Of a DNA stretch of 64,000 bases, positions 44,463-53,085 are shown one piece after another. The translations under genes and the position numbers were made by a program. The stretch comes from an uncultured Pelagibacteraceae bacterium. GTDB lineage: Bacteria > Pseudomonadota > Alphaproteobacteria > Pelagibacterales > Pelagibacteraceae. The DNA lies in the NCBI GenBank assembly GCA_902596355.1, contig CACJTS010000006.1:1-64000 (forward strand). Reading direction: 5' to 3'. The notes under the pieces were generated by a model, which did no database searches, had not been told where the DNA came from, and was given only the letters and a program-made list of their open reading frames with translations. The stretch's first letter is position 1. Each line of letters starts with the position of its first letter.

Positions 44463-45440
44463 ATGCAATTAAAAATAGAAAAAGGAATTTTTAAAGATTA
44501 TTCATTAGAAGATATTTCAGATGCATTAAGAAAAGGATTATTTGAAAATTTCAAAAATGTTGAAGTTGAAGTGGTTGACTGCCCTAATCTTAGAGATTGG
44601 GATTGTCCATCAGAAGGAATAAGTGGAAATCAAAAAATAATAGATGTTGGTGGAGAGCCTTATATGCATGATCCAAAATTTATTGGTGCAGAATTTGACT
44701 ATCAAGAAATATCTAAAATTATTGACTCTGAAAAATCTTATGCTTTAGGAGCCGGATCAGGTGCAATGTCATGTTTAGATGGTCATTGTGGAGAATTAGT
44801 TATTAATGAAAACTTAATAACTGATGAGTCTAAGTCAATAATAGCAAGAGTAAGTCCAGACAAAAAATGTATTGTTGAAAAGTATTCTGCAAAAAAACAC
44901 GGTGGACTTGGAAACATTTATTATACAGATGGTAAACAGGGAAAAGTTATTAAAATAAAAATCAAAGGTAGAAATGGAGAACAAGGTTCTTTGCCTCAAG
45001 CAATGAGGTCTTCTTTATCAAAACATTTAAAAATTAAAGATAATGAACATTTGTCTCTTGCTGGAGTATTTAGAGTATTAAATGGAAAAATAAGATCGCA
45101 TGTACAACCTGATTATAAAGATATTAAACACGAGTATTACGATCCAAAACAAATGAAATGTGTAAAAGATTTTCTTCAATTTTATGAACCAGTTGGACCA
45201 AAATTACAATGTTATACGATTCTTTGGACTGGTGATCCTACTGGAGGAGAATTAAATCTGAGAGAGTCAGGTGAACATACTCATTTTCATTCTTATGAAC
45301 ATGACAGAGATGCAGGACATTATCATTTTGACGTCACACCTGAAGAAATAGAATATGAAGGTTATTTTAATACCGCAACAGAAGTACATAGAGTAAATAA
45401 CATTTATAAAGAGCTATTAAATAAAAATAGTATTGAATAG
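44463..45440 (+). CDS. DUF1907 (C11orf54-like) zinc-binding protein
   Basis: A 325-residue protein that matches the DUF1907 family of human C11orf54: GGEPYMHDPKFIG, ALGAGSGAMSC, then a C-terminal cluster of histidines EHTHFHS and GHYHFDVTPEEIEYEGYF that corresponds to the zinc-binding His triplet of that protein. Family members show ester hydrolase activity in vitro; the bacterial function is unknown. It heads a two-gene operon with a MarR-type regulator 28 bases downstream and is divergent from the two-oxygenase operon. Confidence 0.8.
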   Translation: MQLKIEKGIFKDYSLEDISDALRKGLFENFKNVEVEVVDCPNLRDWDCPSEGISGNQKIIDVGGEPYMHDPKFIGAEFDYQEISKIIDSEKSYALGAGSGAMSCLDGHCGELVINENLITDESKSIIARVSPDKKCIVEKYSAKKHGGLGNIYYTDGKQGKVIKIKIKGRNGEQGSLPQAMRSSLSKHLKIKDNEHLSLAGVFRVLNGKIRSHVQPDYKDIKHEYYDPKQMKCVKDFLQFYEPVGPKLQCYTILWTGDPTGGELNLRESGEHTHFHSYEHDRDAGHYHFDVTPEEIEYEGYFNTATEVHRVNNIYKELLNKNSIE

Positions 45441-45468
45441 AAAACTTAATGAGTTTAAATTTATTTAA

Positions 45469-45885
45469 ATGAAAAGACAGTTCAAGTATCCTAAGCACTT
45501 TGAAGAACAAAAAAAAATTCCAAAACTTACTCAAAAAAGAATTCAATTAGCAGAAATATCACTCGGTGATTTTGAAGGAAGATTAGCTAACGAGTTATTG
45601 AATTGGTTTTCTTTAACCCCACAACATTGGATAATGTTGCACATGGTAATGCTTGCTTATTATAAAAATAAATCAATTACTAAAAATCAATTACTTAAAG
45701 TGATCGAGAAATCATATTTAACCTCAAACGTTTATATCGATACAGCAATTAAAAAAGGTTATTTTAGAATTATAAGAAATGAGAGAGACAAAAGATCTAT
45801 ATTTATATTACCTTCAGTAATTACCATTAAAACCTTTGAGGAATTTATTGATAGGAGAGATATTCTTTATAAGGGAATTAAATAG
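45469..45885 (+). CDS. MarR-type winged-helix regulator
   Basis: A 138-residue protein with a winged-helix core: LTPQHWIMLHMVMLAYY, then the recognition-helix and wing as SNVYIDTAIKKGYFRIIRNERDKRSIFILP, where the D-x-R wing motif (ERDKRS) is typical of MarR. The N-terminal about 40 residues and C-terminal helix could dimerise. Located between the DUF1907 gene and the HpcH aldolase operon, it is well placed to regulate both. Ligand unknown. Confidence 0.78.
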   Translation: MKRQFKYPKHFEEQKKIPKLTQKRIQLAEISLGDFEGRLANELLNWFSLTPQHWIMLHMVMLAYYKNKSITKNQLLKVIEKSYLTSNVYIDTAIKKGYFRIIRNERDKRSIFILPSVITIKTFEEFIDRRDILYKGIK

Positions 45886-45890
45886 TTAAC

Positions 45891-46682
45891 CTAGTAAGCT
45901 TTAGACTCTTCTTTTTTTGAAGAACCTTTCATTTTTTCTACCACTGCTTTAGCGCCCGCACTTAATGCTCTTTGATCAGCCCCAATAGTTACAAAATTGA
46001 AACCTTTATCTATCATTTTTTGTGCATACTCAGGTGTACCATTATGAATTCCTGCAAAAATATTATTTTTTTTTGCGTGTTCTAAAATTCTTAGTATTTC
46101 CGAATAAGCTTTTGTGCTTTCTGCTCTATCAAAGCCAGGTTCTTCTCCTATTGCTAAACTTAAATCAGCTGGCCCAATATATATTCCATCCACACCAGGA
46201 GTTGACATAATCTCATCTAATTTTTCTAAAGACTCTTTTGTTTCGATCATAGCTAATTTGAGCATTTCATCATTTGCATGTTTTGCATAATCTGAACCTC
46301 CATAGATTAATCCTCTAACGGGACCAAAACTTCTATAACCACGAGGAGGGTACATACAAGCTTGAACAAATCTTTCTGCTTCCTCTTTATTACTTACCAT
46401 TGGACATATAATTCCATAACAACCCGCATCTAGAATTTTCATTATTTGACCTGGCTCATTCCAGTTTACTCTAGCTAAAGGAGTTACATCTGTTGTTGAA
46501 ATTGTTTGAAGCATTGGAAGTGCATTAGTGTAATCAACTAAGCCATGTTGCATATCTATTGTTAGAGAATCCCAACCTTGATGAGCCATTACTTCAGCTG
46601 AAACAGTACTAGGTATTTGAAGCCAACCATTGATAACAGGTTTCCCTGCTTTCATCATTTCTTTAACTTTATTTTTTCTCAT
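45891..46682 (-). CDS. HpcH/HpaI-type 2-keto-3-deoxy acid aldolase
   Basis: A 263-residue class II (metal-dependent) TIM-barrel aldolase. Motifs: WDSLTIDMQHGLVDY, GCYGIICPMVSNKEEAERFV, the metal-ligand AMIETKES and GIYIGPADLS. Family members cleave 2-keto-3-deoxy acids (rhamnonate, 4-hydroxy-2-oxo acids) to pyruvate and an aldehyde. The aldehyde dehydrogenase gene immediately upstream (two bases) could oxidise that aldehyde. Converges on the MarR gene. Confidence 0.87.
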   Translation of the reverse strand: MRKNKVKEMMKAGKPVINGWLQIPSTVSAEVMAHQGWDSLTIDMQHGLVDYTNALPMLQTISTTDVTPLARVNWNEPGQIMKILDAGCYGIICPMVSNKEEAERFVQACMYPPRGYRSFGPVRGLIYGGSDYAKHANDEMLKLAMIETKESLEKLDEIMSTPGVDGIYIGPADLSLAIGEEPGFDRAESTKAYSEILRILEHAKKNNIFAGIHNGTPEYAQKMIDKGFNFVTIGADQRALSAGAKAVVEKMKGSSKKEESKAY

Positions 46683-46684
46683 TT

Positions 46685-48127
46685 TTAGATTTTTAAGCCC
46701 ATGTGAGTATATTTCACATTTAGATAATCTTTGATTGCACCTGATCCACCTTCACGACCATAACCAGTTTGTTTTATCCCTCCAAATGGTGCTTCAGCAA
46801 TAGCAACAACACCAGTATTAACCGCAACACAACCAGACTCTAGTTTTTCGGATCCAATATGAGCTTTATCCATAGAATTAGTATATAAATAACTACATAA
46901 TCCTAAGTCATTATCATTTGCTCTTTCAATTACTTCATCAAAAGTTTTAAAAGTTAAAATTGGAACTAGTGGACCGAAAGGCTCTTCTTTCATAATTGTA
47001 AAATTATCTTTAACATCATCAAAAACTGTCGGTTCATAATAATATCCCTTATTGAAACCAGAAGGTCTTTGTCCACCCATTAACACTTTAGCTCCTTCTT
47101 TTTTAGTAGTTTCAACTAGTTTTTCTATTTCTTCCAATCTCTTAGCAGTAGTTAAAGGACCCAGATCCACACCTTCGTCCATACCGTTTCCAATTTTTAA
47201 TTTTTTTGCTCTTTCGATAAAAGCATCAACAAACTCATCTTTTCTATTTTCTTGTATATAAAATCTATTTGGTGAAATACAGACTTGACCGTTATTTCTA
47301 AATTTACCGGTTATAGCTATATCAGCTACTTTGTTCATATCTACGTCTTCACACACAATAAAAGGAGAGTGTCCACTAAGCTCCATAGTGACTCTTTGAA
47401 CTTTATCAGCTGCTTTTTTTAAAATAATTTTACCAACTCTAGTCGATCCAGTAACTGAAACTTTTTTAATTATATCAGACTCCATTAATTCATTTGATAT
47501 TTCAGCAGGATCACCTGATAAAAGACTAACAACACCATCTGGTACACCAGCTTCTTTGCAAATGTTTACTAATTCCATTACAGCACCAGGAGTAATTACG
47601 TCTGGCTTACAAATTACAGAACATCCTGCAGCTAAGGCAGTAGAAATTTTTCTAGATGCTAAAACAATTGGGAAATTCCATGGAACTAAAGCTGCAACAA
47701 CACCAACAGGCTGATAATAAACATGAACCCTTGTATCTGGAAATCTACTTTGTTGAGTTTGACCATAAATTCTTTTTGTTTCTTCAGCATTCCACTCAAA
47801 AATATCAGCTCCACCACCAACTTCACCAACTGCCTCTGCAAGAGGTTTTCCAACTTCAAGAGTTAACCATTTTGCAATAACATCTTTTTTTTCTCTCATC
47901 ATATCTGCAATTTTTCTAAGCACATAAGCTCTTTGCCATGGTGCAGTGTTTTTCCAAACTTCCAAACCTTTTTCTGCAGACTTTAATGCTTTTTGTACTT
48001 CAATAGATGAAGCTTTCGAAGCTTTTCCAATTACTTCTTCAGTTGCAGGGTTGATTACATCATAAGTTTCTTTTTTTTCAGCTTGTTGCCATTTACCATC
48101 AATGAATTGTCCAAATTTTTCGTACAT
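46685..48127 (-). CDS. NAD-dependent aldehyde dehydrogenase (succinate-semialdehyde type)
   Basis: A 480-residue ALDH close in form to GabD. The catalytic Cys is in FRNNGQVCISPNRF, the general base Glu in TMELSGHSPF, and NAD-binding parts in VPWNFPIVLASRKIS and SVTGSTRVGK. It may oxidise the product of the aldolase gene that follows by two bases. The divergent start region with iolD has a motif similar to the 44398 palindrome. Confidence 0.88.
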   Translation of the reverse strand: MYEKFGQFIDGKWQQAEKKETYDVINPATEEVIGKASKASSIEVQKALKSAEKGLEVWKNTAPWQRAYVLRKIADMMREKKDVIAKWLTLEVGKPLAEAVGEVGGGADIFEWNAEETKRIYGQTQQSRFPDTRVHVYYQPVGVVAALVPWNFPIVLASRKISTALAAGCSVICKPDVITPGAVMELVNICKEAGVPDGVVSLLSGDPAEISNELMESDIIKKVSVTGSTRVGKIILKKAADKVQRVTMELSGHSPFIVCEDVDMNKVADIAITGKFRNNGQVCISPNRFYIQENRKDEFVDAFIERAKKLKIGNGMDEGVDLGPLTTAKRLEEIEKLVETTKKEGAKVLMGGQRPSGFNKGYYYEPTVFDDVKDNFTIMKEEPFGPLVPILTFKTFDEVIERANDNDLGLCSYLYTNSMDKAHIGSEKLESGCVAVNTGVVAIAEAPFGGIKQTGYGREGGSGAIKDYLNVKYTHMGLKI

Positions 48128-48173
48128 AGAAATTATTTTTAAGTTTACTTAATTAGGTTTTTTAATTTATAAA

Positions 48174-48199
48174 TAGAATTATATATAAACACTATACAT
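48174..48199. promoter_or_regulatory. CTATACAT-type motif before the iolD-like gene
   Basis: TAGA followed by a 14-base AT-rich centre and CTATACAT (26 bases). The reverse complement of the 44398-44431 palindrome has TAGA, a 15-base AT-rich centre and CTATACAT. Both lie in divergent intergenic regions flanking the MarR gene's neighbours. Confidence 0.4.
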
Positions 48200-48219
48200 A
48201 TTAAAAGATAAACATATTT

Positions 48220-50064
48220 ATGAAAAAAATTACCCTCACTTGTGCTCATGCGATAGTTAAATATTTAATTGCCCAAAAAATATTAATTAACGGCAAAAAA
48301 GAACCACTCTTTCCTGGTGTCTTTGGAATTTTTGGACATGGAAATGTAGCTTGTTTAGGTCAAGCACTAGAGGAAAATCAAAAAGAACTTCCAACATATA
48401 GAGGGCATCATGAACAAAATATGGCTCTTACAGGTATTGGCTATGCTAGAGCAAAAAGAAGACAACAAATTTTCGTAGCAACATCCTCTGTTGGACCTGG
48501 AGCAACAAATATGGTTACAGCTGCTGCAGTTGCTATGAGTAATAGGTTGCCAATATTATTTTTACCTGGAGACACTTATGCAAACAGAATGCCAGATCCA
48601 GTATTGCAACAAGTTGAACATTTTAACAACCCAAGCACAACTGCGAACGATGCTTTTAAACCAGTAACAAGATATTTTGATCGTATCACAAGACCTGAAC
48701 AAATAATTCAATCATTTCCAATAGCAGTTCAAACAATGTTAGATCCTGCAGATTGTGGTCCTGCATGTATTGCGTTAAGTCAAGATATTCAAGGCCAAAC
48801 TTTTGATTACCCAGAGGAGTTTTTTAAAGAAAGAGTTCACACAATTCGAAGACCAAGACCAGATGAATTTCAAATTAAAGAGGCAGCAGAAAAAATTAAG
48901 TCATCTAAAAACCCAATTATAATTTCTGGTGGTGGAGTTTTTTATTCAGATGCAATGGAAGAATTAAGTCAGTTTGCAATCAAACATAATATTCCAGTTA
49001 CACAAACTGTAATGGGTTATTCAACAATGAAGAGAGATCATTCTCATTACGCAGGTCAAATTGGAGGACTGGGAGGAAAAAATACAAACACATTAGCTAA
49101 AGAAACTGATCTTGCTATTGCGGTTGGCACAAAGCTTGCTGATTTTACAACAGGATCATGGGCAAATTTTGAAAACGAAAATTTCAAGTTAGTTTCTATT
49201 AATGTATCAAGATATGATGCCAATAAACATTTAGCACAAGCGGTTGTTGGAGATGCAAAAGTTTCTTTAACTGAACTTTCTCAAGCTTTAGGTGATTGGA
49301 AAGCAGGAGAAGATTGGAATAAAAAATCTCAAACTGAGCTTAAGTCATGGAATGAACATATAGATAAAGAGAGCGCTCCAACTAATCAGGAAGTCCCAAG
49401 TTATGTCCAAGCAATTGGTGCAATCTATAGAAATTCTGATCCAACAGATATTGCGGTTACGGCTGCAGGAGGTTTGGTTGGTGAGGTAATTCAAGTTTGG
49501 AGACCAAGAGAACTCAATACTCATGAAACAGAATGGGGTTTTAGTTGTATGAGTTATGAAATATCTGGAGCTTTAGGAATTAAAATGGCAAATCCAGATA
49601 AAGAAGTAATTTCTTTTGTAGGAGATGGATCTTATTTATTAAATAATACTGATATTTATTCTTCAGTAATCACAAAAAATAAATTGATTATAATTGTTTG
49701 TGATAACGGAGGTTTTGCAGTTATTAATAGATTGCAATTATTTAAAGGTGGTAAAGAGTACAACAACTTATTAAAGAGTTCTAATACACCTGGCTTAGTT
49801 GATGTAGATTTTGCAAAACATGCAGAAAGTATGGGTGCAAAATCTGAACACGTTACCTCAATATCAGATCTTGAGGCTGCATTTAAAAGAGCAAAAGCAT
49901 CTGATGTGACTTATGTTATTTCAATTAAAACTCATGCATATAAATGGGTTGAAGGCTCATCTTTTTGGGATAGTCCAACTTTAGAAATTCCAACAACTAA
50001 GGAAAATGAAGAAGCTTTAAAACTTTATAAAGAAGGAAAAGGCAAACAAAGACAAGGTATTTAG
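48220..50064 (+). CDS. iolD: IolD-like trihydroxycyclohexane-1,2-dione hydrolase
   Basis: A 614-residue thiamine diphosphate enzyme. The catalytic-Glu segment is TYRGHHEQNMALTGIGYARA and the metal/ThDP motif is VGDGSYLLNNTDIYSS with VCDNGGFAVI. IolD opens the ring of the diketone formed by IolE, giving 5-deoxy-glucuronate. The substrate pocket similarity to IolD (GHGNVACLGQALEEN at the N-terminus) is typical of this subgroup. No iolB or iolC follows; a Gfo/Idh and an SDR gene do. Confidence 0.9.
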   Translation: MKKITLTCAHAIVKYLIAQKILINGKKEPLFPGVFGIFGHGNVACLGQALEENQKELPTYRGHHEQNMALTGIGYARAKRRQQIFVATSSVGPGATNMVTAAAVAMSNRLPILFLPGDTYANRMPDPVLQQVEHFNNPSTTANDAFKPVTRYFDRITRPEQIIQSFPIAVQTMLDPADCGPACIALSQDIQGQTFDYPEEFFKERVHTIRRPRPDEFQIKEAAEKIKSSKNPIIISGGGVFYSDAMEELSQFAIKHNIPVTQTVMGYSTMKRDHSHYAGQIGGLGGKNTNTLAKETDLAIAVGTKLADFTTGSWANFENENFKLVSINVSRYDANKHLAQAVVGDAKVSLTELSQALGDWKAGEDWNKKSQTELKSWNEHIDKESAPTNQEVPSYVQAIGAIYRNSDPTDIAVTAAGGLVGEVIQVWRPRELNTHETEWGFSCMSYEISGALGIKMANPDKEVISFVGDGSYLLNNTDIYSSVITKNKLIIIVCDNGGFAVINRLQLFKGGKEYNNLLKSSNTPGLVDVDFAKHAESMGAKSEHVTSISDLEAAFKRAKASDVTYVISIKTHAYKWVEGSSFWDSPTLEIPTTKENEEALKLYKEGKGKQRQGI

Positions 50065-50070
50065 CCCTTT

Positions 50071-51228
50071 ATGAACAAAGTATTTAAAGTAGGTCTAATA
50101 GGCTGTGGGCATATTTCAGAAACTTATTTTAGAGCTCAAGAGTATTTCAATAATATTAGGATTATTAAATGTGCTGATATCAACATGGAAACAGCAAAAA
50201 AGTGTGCAATCCATTATAATATTGAAGCAGTAACTGTTGAAGAACTTTTAAAAGATAAAGAGATTGAAATAATACTAAACCTTACAATTCCTAGAGCACA
50301 TTTTGAAGTTTCAAAAATGGCTCTTGAAAATGGAAAACATTCTTATGCTGAAAAACCAATGGCAGTAAATTTTGAGGATGGAAAAAAATTAGTTGAGCTC
50401 GCTAAAGAAAAAAATCTTTATATTGGAAATGCACCTGATACTTTTTTGGGTGGAGGTATCCAAAAAACTAGGGAGCTAATTGATAATGGAGTGATTGGTG
50501 AAATAAAATTAGGTAATGCAATTTTTGCTTTCCCAGGAGTTCAATCATATCACCCTAATCCAGAACCTTGGTTTGCTGAAAATGAAGGTGGCCCTGTAAT
50601 TGATATGGGACCATATTATCTTACAGCATTAGTAAATCTAATTGGTCCAGCAAAACAAGTCCAAGGAAGATGTACAAAAGTCTTTGAAGAAAGAGAAATT
50701 GGAATAGGTCCAAAAAAAGATCAAAAATTTAAAGTAGAAACTCCAACGACTTATCTTGCAACTATACAATTTGAAAATGATTGTATCATACAGATAACTT
50801 TATCTTTTGATGTGGTTGCTCATCAAAGAAACCATATAGAGCTTTATGGTAATAAAGGATCAATTATTGTTCCTGATCCAAATATGTTTGGAGGATCTGC
50901 TTTTGTTTCAGTAACCGCTGGCGGTAATTGGGGTGAACATAAAACAGATATGATGCCTTTAGGAAGAATTAATATTAAAAGTCAAAGCTCAAGAGCAAAT
51001 GAATCTCCAACAAATGCAAATTATAGAGGAGCTGGTCTGTCAGAGATGGCTTATGCAATTGAAAATAATTTAGAACATAGATGTAATGGAGAGCTTTCTT
51101 TGCATGTTTTAGATATCATAGACTCAACAATGAGAGCGTCTCAAACAGGTATTCCGCAAGAAATAAAGACAACTTGCAAGAAACCAAAACCTTTTACTTT
51201 AGAAGAAATAAAAAAAATATTAAATTAA
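50071..51228 (+). CDS. Gfo/Idh/MocA family oxidoreductase
   Basis: A 385-residue NAD-dependent oxidoreductase, longer than IolG. Cofactor motif GLIGCGHISETYFRA, catalytic lysine in YAEKPMAVN, and PVIDMGPYYLTALVNLIG in the second domain. It lies 6 bases after the iolD stop and 18 bases before the SDR gene. Likely a sugar or cyclitol dehydrogenase of the same pathway. Confidence 0.86.
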   Translation: MNKVFKVGLIGCGHISETYFRAQEYFNNIRIIKCADINMETAKKCAIHYNIEAVTVEELLKDKEIEIILNLTIPRAHFEVSKMALENGKHSYAEKPMAVNFEDGKKLVELAKEKNLYIGNAPDTFLGGGIQKTRELIDNGVIGEIKLGNAIFAFPGVQSYHPNPEPWFAENEGGPVIDMGPYYLTALVNLIGPAKQVQGRCTKVFEEREIGIGPKKDQKFKVETPTTYLATIQFENDCIIQITLSFDVVAHQRNHIELYGNKGSIIVPDPNMFGGSAFVSVTAGGNWGEHKTDMMPLGRINIKSQSSRANESPTNANYRGAGLSEMAYAIENNLEHRCNGELSLHVLDIIDSTMRASQTGIPQEIKTTCKKPKPFTLEEIKKILN

Positions 51229-51246
51229 TTATAAATTCTTATTTAA

Positions 51247-52008
51247 ATGAAAGTTGAATATTTTGATTTAAAAGATAAACGCGCATTAGTTTCAGGTGGA
51301 GCATCTGGTATTGGCGCATCAATTGTCGAACACCTTTGTGAGCAAGGTGTTGAGGTTTATTTTTTCGATATAGATAAAAAAGGAGCTGAAAAATTAATTT
51401 CAAAAATTAAAAAGAAAAAACAAAAAATACCTACTTTTCAATTCTGTAATATTAAAAATATAAAAAAATATAAAACTCTAATTCAGAACATTATTAAAAA
51501 GAAGGGAACAATTGACATTTTAGTTAATAACGCTTCAAATGATCAAAGGCACACTCTTGAGGAAGTTACAGAAAAATACTGGGATGAAAGAATGGCAATA
51601 AATTTAAAGCACTATTTATTCGCTATTCAAACAGTTAAAAAAAGCATGATTAAAAACAAAGGTGGATCAATAATAAATTTAGGTTCAGTTAGCTGGATTA
51701 GAGGAGCTGTCATGTTTCCAGCATACAGCACAGCAAAAGCTGCAATTTATGGTTTAACCAAATCTTTAGCTAGAGATTTAGGACAACATAATATTAGAAT
51801 TAACTCCATAGCACCTGGATCAGTTGCAACTAAAAGACAGTCAAAATTATGGTTAAATCCAAAATTTAAAAAAGAAATTTTAGATCAACAGTGTCTTAAA
51901 AAACAAATATTACCTGAGGATGTTTCAAAAATGGTTTTATATTTGGCATCAGATGTTTCATCGGGATGTACTAAACAAAATTTTACGGTAGACGCTGGTT
52001 TAATTTAA
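51247..52008 (+). CDS. Short-chain dehydrogenase/reductase (paralogue A)
   Basis: A 253-residue SDR. Cofactor motif SGGASGIGASIVEH, the NNAS segment and active-site YxxxK in AYSTAKAAIYG. The N-terminus MKVEYFDLKDKRALVSGG nearly matches the SDR at 61330 (MKVKYYDLENKRVFVTGG). Last gene of the iolD-Gfo-SDR set; converges on the PdxA-like gene. Probably oxidises a sugar or polyol. Confidence 0.87.
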   Translation: MKVEYFDLKDKRALVSGGASGIGASIVEHLCEQGVEVYFFDIDKKGAEKLISKIKKKKQKIPTFQFCNIKNIKKYKTLIQNIIKKKGTIDILVNNASNDQRHTLEEVTEKYWDERMAINLKHYLFAIQTVKKSMIKNKGGSIINLGSVSWIRGAVMFPAYSTAKAAIYGLTKSLARDLGQHNIRINSIAPGSVATKRQSKLWLNPKFKKEILDQQCLKKQILPEDVSKMVLYLASDVSSGCTKQNFTVDAGLI

Positions 52009-52017
52009 AGCTTAGCT

Positions 52018-53013
52018 TTACTTTTTTTTATTTTCAGCCATTGATAATGCAATTTTAAATGAATTTAAAATTGGAGCTAAGTTAGCTTCATTTTTTCCAG
52101 CAATTGCAAATGCAGATCCATGTGCAGTAGTCGTTACTGGTACAGTTAATCCACCTTGAACTGTTACTCCTCTGTCAAAACCAAATGCTTTAAGACCAGA
52201 TTGTAGTGCATCATGATACATACCAACCATACAATCATGGTTTTTATTTTTGTAGGCTACTACAAAGGATGTGTCGCATGGCAATGGACCATCAACATTG
52301 TAGCCAAGTTTTTTTGCTTCTTCAATCGCAGGAATGATTTCATCTTTTTCCTCTGTGCCAAACTCTGCGTGTGGATTTAAAGCTTGAATGGCAATTCTAG
52401 GTTTCTTTACACCATTCAACTCCATAACCTGATTTATTAATTTTATAGGTTTCAAGATATTTTCTTTAGTAACATGTTGAGCAACTTCTTTAATTGGAAT
52501 ATGAGAAGTTACTCTTGCTGTCCAAAAATTATCAATCACATTAAATTCGCAACAAAAACTATTCACTTCAAGTTTTTCAGCCATTAACTGTAATTCATCT
52601 GAATGTTTATTTCCTCCAAGTTTTAAACTTGTCTTATTCATTGGCGCAAAATTAATTGCATCTATTTTTTTTTCCTTAGCAAGAGTTAAAGCTAAATCTA
52701 AAGCTTCCAATACACTTTCACCAGACTCTTTTGATGGTTCTGCTATTTTATATTTATGATTTTTTCCTTTAGAAATATCTAATAAAAATCTATTTGATTT
52801 ATCAAAATCTATTTCATCAAAATTTTCAACAATATCTATATTATGTGAAATTCCTGTGATACTATTTCCACTTTCAAATACTTGTTTCTCACCAATGATG
52901 ACTATGTTTGCTTTTGTAGTCATTTCATCTTTTAAAAGCTTTGAAACTAACTCTGGTCCGATCCCCGCTGGATCACCAAGAAGAACAGCAATGTTAGATT
53001 TGTTTTCAGGCAT
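52018..53013 (-). CDS. PdxA-family 4-hydroxythreonine-4-phosphate dehydrogenase-like protein
   Basis: A 331-residue NAD-dependent enzyme with the N-terminal LLGDPAGIGPELVSKLL and metal-binding histidines in RVTSHIPIKEV, LNPHAEFGTEE and MYHDALQSGLKAFGFDRG. PdxA makes pyridoxal phosphate precursors; PdxA2-type paralogues act on four-carbon sugar acid phosphates and are usually paired with a DUF1537 kinase, not seen in this window. Divergent from the TctC gene, so a role in sugar-acid use is likely. Confidence 0.85.
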   Translation of the reverse strand: MPENKSNIAVLLGDPAGIGPELVSKLLKDEMTTKANIVIIGEKQVFESGNSITGISHNIDIVENFDEIDFDKSNRFLLDISKGKNHKYKIAEPSKESGESVLEALDLALTLAKEKKIDAINFAPMNKTSLKLGGNKHSDELQLMAEKLEVNSFCCEFNVIDNFWTARVTSHIPIKEVAQHVTKENILKPIKLINQVMELNGVKKPRIAIQALNPHAEFGTEEKDEIIPAIEEAKKLGYNVDGPLPCDTSFVVAYKNKNHDCMVGMYHDALQSGLKAFGFDRGVTVQGGLTVPVTTTAHGSAFAIAGKNEANLAPILNSFKIALSMAENKKK

Positions 53014-53085
53014 TTTTTTCTTTACGTTTTGTATCAGATTATGTTTAAATTATTAAATATAAATTAACTAAATAAGAGGGAAATA

